Positions 16,944 through 22,525 of a DNA stretch of 22,525 nucleotides are shown here, in pieces. The notes under the pieces were generated by a model that saw only the letters and a list, made by a program, of their open reading frames with translations, was not told the DNA's origin and did no database searches. Position 1 is the first letter of the stretch. Every line of letters starts with the position of its first letter. The translations under genes were made by a program, and so were the position numbers. Source of the stretch: an uncultured Rikenellaceae bacterium. GTDB lineage: Bacteria > Bacteroidota > Bacteroidia > Bacteroidales > Rikenellaceae. Location: NCBI GenBank assembly GCA_910588925.1, contig CAJURV010000031.1:1-22525 (forward strand), read 5' to 3'.

Positions 16944-16965
16944 TACGATAGTCTGATTTGAAAGA

Positions 16966-17235
16966 TTACTTCATTAAGTCTGTCACGAAAGGCAGAATAG
17001 CCAAGTGACGCGCACGTTTAACCGCGGTAGCCACCTTCTTCTGGTATTTCTGCGAAGTGCCGGTCAGACGACGGGGAAGAATACGACCCTGTTCGTTGAG
17101 GAACTTCTTGAGGAACTCGCCGTCTTTGTAATCGATGTATTTGATACCGTTCTTTTTGAAGCGGCAATATTTCTTCTTCTTAACCTCTACAGTGGGAGGG
17201 TTGAGGTATCTGATTTCGGTCTGATTCTGTGCCAT
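16966..17235 (-). CDS. rpsR: 30S ribosomal protein S18
   Basis: The 89-residue basic protein carries the S18 signature KKKYCRFKKNGIKYIDYKD followed by LKKFLNEQGRILPRRLTGTSQKYQKKVATAVKRARHLAILPFV. It binds the 30S platform together with S6. It lies 3 bp after rpsF and 22 bp before rplI, the standard order in this phylum. A single N-terminal cysteine remains (CRFKK). Confidence 0.98.
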   Translation of the reverse strand: MAQNQTEIRYLNPPTVEVKKKKYCRFKKNGIKYIDYKDGEFLKKFLNEQGRILPRRLTGTSQKYQKKVATAVKRARHLAILPFVTDLMK

Positions 17236-17238
17236 GGT

Positions 17239-17583
17239 TTATTCCTCCTTCTTGATGTTGTTGTTTTTTCTTCTCTTTTCGGCATATTCCACCGCGTGCT
17301 TGTCCATTTTGAAAGTAAGGAAACGGATCACGCGTTCGTCGCGGTTGTACTGGGTTTCGAGCTTCTCGATGATGCTACCCTCGCCGGTGAACTGAAGCAG
17401 AAAATAGAAGCCTGTGCTCTTCTTCTGAATGGGATAAGCCAACTTTCTGAGGCCCCAATCTTCCTGGCTGACGATCTGACCTCCGTTTTCGGTGATAACA
17501 CCGCGGAATTTGCCTACCAACTCGGTGAGCTGCGCGTCGTTGAGGACGGGAGTGGCAATGAAAACGGTTTCGTAATTGTTCAT
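17239..17583 (-). CDS. rpsF: 30S ribosomal protein S6
   Basis: The 114-residue protein has the S6 ferredoxin-like fold landmarks: MNNYETVFIATPVLND at the start, GLRKLAYPIQKKSTGFYFLLQF in the middle and NRDERVIRFLTFKMDKHAVEYAEKRR near the end, followed by a Lys-rich tail. S6 pairs with S18 in the small-subunit platform. It is the first gene of the operon and is preceded by a clear promoter with a leader of about 35 nt. Confidence 0.98.
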   Translation of the reverse strand: MNNYETVFIATPVLNDAQLTELVGKFRGVITENGGQIVSQEDWGLRKLAYPIQKKSTGFYFLLQFTGEGSIIEKLETQYNRDERVIRFLTFKMDKHAVEYAEKRRKNNNIKKEE

Positions 17584-17624
17584 AAAAAACTAAAACTTTA
17601 AAGAAATTTGCATAAATTGCGGCA

Positions 17625-17655
17625 CAAAGGTATAAACTTTTCCCGAAAAAACAAA
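17625..17655 (-). promoter_or_regulatory. promoter of the rpsF-rpsR-rplI operon
   Basis: On the minus strand the -33 TTTG (17652-17655) and -7 TACCTTTG (17625-17632) are 19 nt apart, one of the best consensus matches in the window. It overlaps the region immediately upstream of the divergent GSCFA gene (ATG at 17663). Confidence 0.8.
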
Positions 17656-17662
17656 TCCATCA

Positions 17663-18646
17663 ATGACATTTCAGACCGAAATAGAGATACCTCGCCTCGA
17701 AAAGCCACTCGCACGCACCTCCCGTATTTTTACCATCGGCTCGTGTTTCGCCTCCAACATCCATCGCAAAATGAGGCAAAACAAGCTCCCGGCGGAGAGT
17801 AACCCGTTCGGCCCGCTATACAATCCCGCATCAATATGCCGCGCGCTGAAACTCCTCGAAGAGGGGCACCGTTATCGTCCCGACGACCTTTTCAACCGCG
17901 ACGGGCTCTACTGCCACTACGATTTCCATACCTTCGCGTGCGGCCCCGACCCTGCGGAGACGCTGCGGGGCATGAACATGGCCGTAGACAGGGGCCGTAA
18001 GGCATTGGCAGACTCCGACGCCCTTATCATAACGCTCGGCACCTCGTTCGTCTACAGCCTCAAAAGCAACGGCGAAACGGTAGCCAACTGCAACAAGATG
18101 CCCGCCGCCCTATTCGACCGCACCATACTTCCGCCCGAGACCATACGCCGCATGCTTTACGAAAAATTGTCGGCACCTTTATATAAAGACAAACTGATAA
18201 TTCTCACCGTAAGCCCGATACGCCACCTGAGCGACGGACTCGCAGCCAACAGCCGGAGCAAAGCGCACTTGGTGTCTGCGGCAGGGGCTTTGGCCGACGA
18301 GCTACAGAACGTAGTCTATTTCCCGTCGTACGAGATAATGTACGACGAACTACGCGATTACCGCTTCTATGCCGACGATATGATACACCCGTCGGAGAAG
18401 GCTATAGACCATATATGGAACCGCTTCTTCGATGTCGCGTACGAAGACGATACACACGCCTATATAGCCGCCGTGGCCGAGATACGCAAAGCCGTAGAGC
18501 ACCGTCCGTTCAACCCGCAGTCGCAGAGTTACAGAGACTTCGCCGCCGCCATGCTCCGCAAGATAGCGACGCTCAAAGCCCGTTATCCCGAAACGCCGTT
18601 AGAAGAGGAGGTGAGTTTTTTTCAGAAAATAATTGACCGAATATAG
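17663..18646 (+). CDS. GSCFA-domain protein (SGNH-hydrolase-like)
   Basis: This 327-residue protein carries the family's name motif GSCFA at residues 26-30 (RIFTIGSCFASNIHRKM). A mid-protein LGTSFVYSLKSNG segment and a late DDMIHPSEKAIDHIW segment (D239-x-x-H242) fit blocks I and V of SGNH/GDSL hydrolases, making S27, D239 and H242 a plausible catalytic set; this is my inference. No signal peptide is visible, so it is probably cytoplasmic. The natural substrate of GSCFA proteins is unknown to me. It diverges from the ribosomal operon over 79 bp with no convincing promoter of its own, and the next gene starts 34 bp downstream behind its own promoter. Confidence 0.9.
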   Translation: MTFQTEIEIPRLEKPLARTSRIFTIGSCFASNIHRKMRQNKLPAESNPFGPLYNPASICRALKLLEEGHRYRPDDLFNRDGLYCHYDFHTFACGPDPAETLRGMNMAVDRGRKALADSDALIITLGTSFVYSLKSNGETVANCNKMPAALFDRTILPPETIRRMLYEKLSAPLYKDKLIILTVSPIRHLSDGLAANSRSKAHLVSAAGALADELQNVVYFPSYEIMYDELRDYRFYADDMIHPSEKAIDHIWNRFFDVAYEDDTHAYIAAVAEIRKAVEHRPFNPQSQSYRDFAAAMLRKIATLKARYPETPLEEEVSFFQKIIDRI

Positions 18647-18663
18647 GGAATAGATTACTTTTG
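18633..18663 (+). promoter_or_regulatory. promoter of the PafA-like gene
   Basis: The -33 TTG (18633-18635) and -7 TACTTTTG (18656-18663) are 20 nt apart, ideal Bacteroidetes spacing. It straddles the end of the GSCFA gene and the 34-bp gap. The predicted transcript starts near 18670, favouring the ATG at 18681 over the out-of-frame ATG at 18665. Confidence 0.75.
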
Positions 18664-18680
18664 CATGAAATTCAGATATC

Positions 18681-20321
18681 ATGCGCAACATATTCGCTAC
18701 AATAACGACCATATCACTCATACTCACGGCATCGTTATGCCACGCGGCCAGCGGTTATACCGTCTCGCCGACTCCGCGGCTCACCGTCGAGATCATAGCG
18801 AGCCATCTGCGCTACGACTATCTCGCACGTATCTACCGCAATCTCCCCGAGACAGGCATAAAACGCCTTATCGACAGCGGCACCGTCTACACCGCGGCGC
18901 GATACAACTACATGTTCACGCAAGACTCGCCCGGCATAACCACACTAATGACCGGCACACAGCCATCCCAACACGGCATCATCGGCGACCGTTGGATAAA
19001 CTACACCACTAACGAGGTCGTCAGCGCCATAGGCGACGATAGCGTAATAGGGGTAGGATGCAACGAAGACGAAGGACAGTTCTCGCCGCACCGTCTGGCA
19101 GTAAGCAACGTAGGCGACGAACTGCGGAGGGCCGATCCCCGTTCCAAAGTGATATCTATAGCGCTCGACCCCGAGGGGGCCATCCTCGCCGGCGGCACCG
19201 AACCGACGGCAGCCTACTGGTTCGACGGCAGATACGGTCGTATGGTAACCAGCACCTATTACACCGACAAACTGCCCGACTGGGTGGAACGGTTCAACGC
19301 CCGCGACGAACGCAACGACTACGCATCGGCCTTGTGGCACGTCACTATGGACCACAACGATTACGTGTTCAAGAAATCGTCGGCCATAATGCTCGACACC
19401 ACGCTCAAATTCAGCTTCGAGAACATATTCCGGCCTAAAAACCGCGACTACAGGCGTCTGCGCGAGACACCGTTCGGCAACACGCTTCTGACAGACTTCG
19501 CCATAGAGGCGATAGACCGCGACTCTCTCGGCGCCGACGACATACCCGACCTTATGATAATAGACTTCGGGGCACAAAAATACATATCGGAATATTACGG
19601 TGTGGAATCCACCGAGCTGGAGGACGCATATTACAAGCTCGACCGCGACATAGCACGCATATTGTCGCACCTCGACACCGCGGTCGGACGTGACAACTAC
19701 GCCGTGGTGTTCACCTCCGACCACGGCATCAGCGACAACGTACGTGCCGAGGGAGGACGATACAACTCGGGCACTTTCAACGCCATACAGTTCCGTGTGC
19801 TCATCAACAGCTTCCTGAGCGCGCGTCTGGGCGAAGGGGTATGGGTGAGCGAATACCGCAACAGGCAGGTATATCTCAACAGACGTCTGATATACGAACG
19901 CAAACTGTCGCTCCCCGAGATACAGAACGACGTGGCCACCTTCGCCATACAGTTCGGCGGCGTGGCACAGGCCGTCACCGCCACCACGCTGGCAACCAAC
20001 TACTACGGGCGCGGCATAGCCATGAAGATACAGAACAGCTTCTATCCCAAACACTCCGGCGACGTGATAATCAACCTAATGCCGGGATGGATAGAGCTCG
20101 AGAACGAGGCGGCAAGCTGGGTTACCGCTTCATCGGGATCGCCTTACGAGTACGACGTACATGTTCCGCTCGTATTCTACGGCGCCGGCATAGGGGCTTC
20201 CGTGGTGGAACGTTCCGTAGACATGACAGACGTGGCGCCGACAGTAAGCGACCTGCTCGGCGTATCGCACCCCAACGCATGCGAAGGAAACATACTCGGC
20301 GAGATAAAGAAACGACAATAA
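18681..20321 (+). CDS. PafA-family alkaline phosphatase homologue, probably catalytically dead
   Basis: The 546-residue protein has a signal peptide (MRNIFATITTISLILTASLCHAA) and should be periplasmic. Fold landmarks of PafA-type phosphatases are clear: LRYDYL (43-48), MTGTQPSQHGIIG (90-102), SKVISIALDPEGAIL, AAYWFDGRYGRMVTSTYY, VESTELEDAYYKLD, VVFTSDHG (342-349) and GSPYEYDVHVPLVFYG (486-501). Aligned to the Elizabethkingia enzyme, however, the nucleophile T79 is D82, N100 is D103, K162 is D163, R164 is E165, and zinc ligands D38, D305, H309 and H486 are S41, K300, E304 and S485. Only D347 and H348 (D352/H353) remain. The frame is intact, so this is a conserved non-enzyme or a protein with a new activity rather than a decayed gene. 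sufE follows after 25 bp. Confidence 0.92.
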   Translation: MRNIFATITTISLILTASLCHAASGYTVSPTPRLTVEIIASHLRYDYLARIYRNLPETGIKRLIDSGTVYTAARYNYMFTQDSPGITTLMTGTQPSQHGIIGDRWINYTTNEVVSAIGDDSVIGVGCNEDEGQFSPHRLAVSNVGDELRRADPRSKVISIALDPEGAILAGGTEPTAAYWFDGRYGRMVTSTYYTDKLPDWVERFNARDERNDYASALWHVTMDHNDYVFKKSSAIMLDTTLKFSFENIFRPKNRDYRRLRETPFGNTLLTDFAIEAIDRDSLGADDIPDLMIIDFGAQKYISEYYGVESTELEDAYYKLDRDIARILSHLDTAVGRDNYAVVFTSDHGISDNVRAEGGRYNSGTFNAIQFRVLINSFLSARLGEGVWVSEYRNRQVYLNRRLIYERKLSLPEIQNDVATFAIQFGGVAQAVTATTLATNYYGRGIAMKIQNSFYPKHSGDVIINLMPGWIELENEAASWVTASSGSPYEYDVHVPLVFYGAGIGASVVERSVDMTDVAPTVSDLLGVSHPNACEGNILGEIKKRQ

Positions 20322-20346
20322 TCAATAGGTCAAAGACGTTGATACA

Positions 20347-20772
20347 ATGACGATAAACGAGGCACAGGACCAGATCGTAGAGGAGTTCGCCCTTTATGAC
20401 GACTGGATGGACAAATACAACTATCTGATAGAGTTAGGCTCGGAACTCGGACCGCTCGACAACGCGTTCAGAAACGACAAATACCTGATAAGCGGATGTC
20501 AGTCGCGAGTATGGATCGCGGCCGAAGAGAACGAAGGCGCCATAACCTTTCAGGCCGACAGCGACGCCATCATAACCAAAGGACTGGCGGCGTTGCTTAT
20601 AAGGGTGCTGTCGGGCCATACGGCACAGGAGATACACGATGCCGACCTATACTTCATCGACCGCATAGGCATGAGCGAGAACCTGTCGCCCACCCGCGCA
20701 AACGGCTTGGTATCAATGATAAAACAGATGAAACTGTACGCACTGGCTTACCTGAGCAGAAAAAACGACTAA
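20347..20772 (+). CDS. sufE: SufE sulfur-acceptor protein
   Basis: SufE takes persulfide sulfur from the cysteine desulfurase SufS and passes it to the SufBCD scaffold for Fe-S cluster assembly in the cytoplasm. The 141-residue protein is of normal length and has the acceptor cysteine at C51 in LISGCQSRVWI, the same position as in E. coli SufE. DDWMDKYNYLIELG near the N-terminus and LSPTRANGLVSMIKQMKLYA at the C-terminus are also typical. It sits 25 bp after the PafA-like gene and 5 bp before the SufT-like gene; sufBCDS are not in the window. Confidence 0.96.
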   Translation: MTINEAQDQIVEEFALYDDWMDKYNYLIELGSELGPLDNAFRNDKYLISGCQSRVWIAAEENEGAITFQADSDAIITKGLAALLIRVLSGHTAQEIHDADLYFIDRIGMSENLSPTRANGLVSMIKQMKLYALAYLSRKND

Positions 20773-20777
20773 AAGCT

Positions 20778-21104
20778 ATGGCTGTGACACCGGAAGAGAT
20801 ACTCGGCATAGAGAAAGACATTATATACACGCTCAAAAACATATACGACCCCGAGATACCCGTAAACATATACGACCTCGGACTAGTCTACGAGATAGAT
20901 GTGGAACCCGACGGTACGGCCAACATACGCATGACGCTCACCGCTCCCAACTGTCCTATGGCCGACATGCTCATAGAGGATGTGGAGACACAGGTGCGCA
21001 AGGTCAAAGGGGTGACCGATCTCAACCTGACGCTCACATTCGAACCGGCTTGGAGCCGCGATATGATGAGCGAGGAGGCGTTGCTGGAGCTCGGGTTGCT
21101 TTAA
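20778..21104 (+). CDS. SufT/MIP18-like metal-sulfur cluster protein (DUF59)
   Basis: The 108-residue protein is a MIP18/DUF59-family member, a group that helps mature Fe-S proteins. It has the family signature DPEIPVNIYDLGLVYEI (24-40) and LTAPNCPMADML with the conserved C59. I start it at the ATG at 20778, 5 bp after the sufE stop, because the frame upstream of it runs through sufE in the wrong frame with no similarity. Pairing with sufE supports a role in the SUF pathway, often annotated SufT. No hairpin plus T-run terminator was seen after it. Confidence 0.92.
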   Translation: MAVTPEEILGIEKDIIYTLKNIYDPEIPVNIYDLGLVYEIDVEPDGTANIRMTLTAPNCPMADMLIEDVETQVRKVKGVTDLNLTLTFEPAWSRDMMSEEALLELGLL

Positions 21105-21279
21105 CCGGAACAGGTATCGTCTCCGATGCCGTTAGAGTTTCGGGGAAAGATATCTTTTACGCATGTTTCCGGTGCTTACGTTTATAGTCTGAGCAATATC
21201 CACTTCATTTAATTCGTCAGGCCGGACTATCTTTTCACGACAATTCAGGCGAACACCATTTATCTGAAACATAATATTT

Positions 21280-21852
21280 ATGACAGACATAAAATCCGAA
21301 GTACGACGCGCCGTAGAGACACTCCGACAGGGAGGCATAATACTCTACCCTACCGACACCGTATGGGGTATCGGTTGCGACGCCACCAACAGCGACGCCG
21401 TAGCCAAGATATACGCCCTCAAGAGAAGCACGGATAAAAATAGTATGCTCGTGATAGTCGACTCCATCGACCGTGCCGCCGTATATACCGACAATGTGCC
21501 TCACGTGGCATGGGACCTGATGGAGGTAACGGACAAACCGCTGACACTCATACTACCCGGTGCGCACGGCATATCGCATGAGCTGATACCGGATGAGGGC
21601 ACAATAGGCATACGTGTACCCGACCACGAGTTCTGCCACCAGATGTGCCGTATGCTAGGACGTCCGGTAGTCTCTACCAGCGCCAACATAAGCGGCATGC
21701 CTACACCTGCACGCTTCGACGAGATAGACCCCGCCGTAAAAGATGGGGTCGACATGGTAGTGGACGCCTCTTTCGAAGCGGATGCCACCGGCAAGGCTTC
21801 GTCTATAATAGCCATCGACCGAAGCGGAGCATTCAAAATCATACGACCTTAA
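21280..21852 (+). CDS. tsaC: L-threonylcarbamoyladenylate synthase (TsaC/YrdC family)
   Basis: The enzyme makes threonylcarbamoyl-AMP from threonine, bicarbonate and ATP for the t6A37 modification of ANN-decoding tRNAs. The 190-residue length is that of the short TsaC form without the Sua5 extension. Visible landmarks are GGIILYPTDTVWGIGCDA (about 18-35), KIYALKRSTDKNSMLV (the K-x-R-type substrate loop), LTLILPG, IGIRVPDHE and the conserved RPVVSTSANISG. It lies 175 bp after the SufT-like gene; TATCTTTT at 21228-21235 is only a near-match to a -7 box. The thioesterase starts 9 bp downstream, so the two are probably cotranscribed. Confidence 0.96.
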   Translation: MTDIKSEVRRAVETLRQGGIILYPTDTVWGIGCDATNSDAVAKIYALKRSTDKNSMLVIVDSIDRAAVYTDNVPHVAWDLMEVTDKPLTLILPGAHGISHELIPDEGTIGIRVPDHEFCHQMCRMLGRPVVSTSANISGMPTPARFDEIDPAVKDGVDMVVDASFEADATGKASSIIAIDRSGAFKIIRP

Positions 21853-21861
21853 GCCACCGAA

Positions 21862-22269
21862 ATGATCGTCACTAAAATACAGATACGCTTCGCCGACATA
21901 GACGTGCTCGGCCATGTCAACAATGTCAACCTGCAACACTTCTTCGACCAAGGCAAAGTCGATTATATACAAAAGGTGTTAGGCCTATCGGGCGTATGGC
22001 GTAAAGAGGGATTCGTACAGGCAAGAACGGAGACCGACTACCTCGCACAAGTCTTCATGGAAGAGAATATATGCGTCCGCACGGGAGTGTGCCGATTGGG
22101 AAACAAAAGCCTCACATTCTGCCAACAGATATACAACGCCGACACCGGAGAGATCAAGGCCGCTTCCGTTTCGGTGAACGTAGCTTTCGATTTAGTGGAA
22201 CAACACTCCGTATCCATATCCGACAAGTGGCGAAAAGCAATAGAGGAGCACGGTATAGAGACACTATAG
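21862..22269 (+). CDS. hotdog-fold acyl-CoA thioesterase (4HBT family)
   Basis: This 135-residue protein has the 4-hydroxybenzoyl-CoA-thioesterase signature RFADIDVLGHVNNVNLQHFFDQGKV (9-33), in which D14 corresponds to the catalytic Asp of the DxDxxGHVNN motif. The remainder fits the single hotdog domain (ARTETDYLAQVFMEENI, VRTGVCRLGNKSLTFCQQIYN). It should hydrolyse acyl-CoA thioesters in the cytoplasm, but the acyl substrate cannot be predicted. It follows tsaC by 9 bp. No terminator hairpin is evident after its stop. Confidence 0.92.
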   Translation: MIVTKIQIRFADIDVLGHVNNVNLQHFFDQGKVDYIQKVLGLSGVWRKEGFVQARTETDYLAQVFMEENICVRTGVCRLGNKSLTFCQQIYNADTGEIKAASVSVNVAFDLVEQHSVSISDKWRKAIEEHGIETL

Positions 22270-22525
22270 AGGCCGATTAAATCACTCCGCACACTACACA
22301 AATGTTGGAGCGGCCCTTTGCGAGCCGATAAGTTTCCTATGGTTGCGCAAACCGAAGACCGCCAGCACATCGGCGAGCCGGGAAGATGCTATAAAACGCA
22401 CAAAAGGTATGCGCATTAGCTAAAGCCACCCATGCTGCACGGGGTGCCGCCCCCAAAACAACGACAAGTAATTAACCCGACAGAGGTTGGGAAGGCCACC
22501 GGCGAGACGAGAAAAAACATCGGAG
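22270..22525. other. right-edge stretch without a recognised gene
   Basis: The final 256 bp have ordinary GC content, no supported open reading frame, no TAnnTTTG box I would call, and no tRNA-like T-loop. It may be the spacer before the next gene or contain a structured RNA that I do not recognise. Confidence 0.35.

Noticed and set aside
18945..20054. 369-residue open frame antisense to the PafA-like gene
   Set aside because: It lies wholly opposite a gene with clear homology, its translation is rich in Val, Tyr, Gly and His in a way expected from reading the reverse complement of biased codons, and it resembles no family.
21105..21173. CCGGAACA/TGTTTCCGG inverted words after the SufT-like gene, considered as a terminator
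   Set aside because: The arms are about 50 nt apart, one base is bulged and no T-run follows, so it does not fit an intrinsic terminator.
1..22525. CRISPR arrays, tRNA or rRNA genes, transposases and integrases
   Set aside because: No regularly spaced repeats, tRNA T-loop patterns, conserved rRNA segments or DDE/tyrosine-recombinase motifs were seen on either strand.

Overview
This window looks like chromosome from a Bacteroidales bacterium; a Rikenellaceae/Alistipes-like genome is plausible but unproven. The evidence is the promoter style (a -7 box TAnnTTTG with a -33 TTG about 19-21 nt upstream, ahead of several genes), an OmpA/SusC-era outer-membrane beta-barrel receptor with a carboxypeptidase-regulatory-like front domain, a GSCFA protein, a PafA-family protein, and the gene order rpsF-rpsR-rplI. 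Most genes are near 50-55% GC and use ATA heavily for isoleucine. No tRNA, rRNA, CRISPR array, transposase or recombinase gene was seen.

Layout. 1-848: no convincing gene, some short degenerate palindromic motifs. 849-1718 (-): UbiA-family prenyltransferase, divergent from 1935-4214 (+) RNase R. A 12-bp perfect hairpin terminator separates rnr from a convergent acyltransferase-3 membrane protein, 4293-5423 (-). The 378-bp gap between that acyltransferase and dnaG holds a pair of 24-bp inverted repeats (22/24 matching) around about 155 bp with a -7 box at its right end; this resembles an invertible (phase-variable) promoter. dnaG (GTG start at 5802) and priA follow as a likely replication/restart operon. 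10066-11151 (-) is a very AT-rich orphan gene of unknown function, probably acquired. 11594-14101 (-) is a TonB-dependent receptor-like protein with its own promoter; 14782-16002 (-) an M16 zinc peptidase with its own terminator; 16470-17583 (-) the rpsF-rpsR-rplI ribosomal operon with clear promoter and terminator. From 17663 everything runs on +: GSCFA protein, a PafA-like protein, sufE, a SufT/MIP18-like protein, then tsaC and a 4HBT-fold thioesterase.

The strongest observations are: (1) the candidate invertible promoter next to a surface-modification-type acyltransferase; (2) the PafA-family protein, which has lost the nucleophile, four of six zinc ligands and all three substrate-binding residues of the characterised enzyme while keeping the fold landmarks, so it is probably a pseudophosphatase; (3) a shortened PriA with altered helicase motifs; and (4) the solitary AT-rich gene. 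I did not find a multi-gene novel defence or biosynthetic system.
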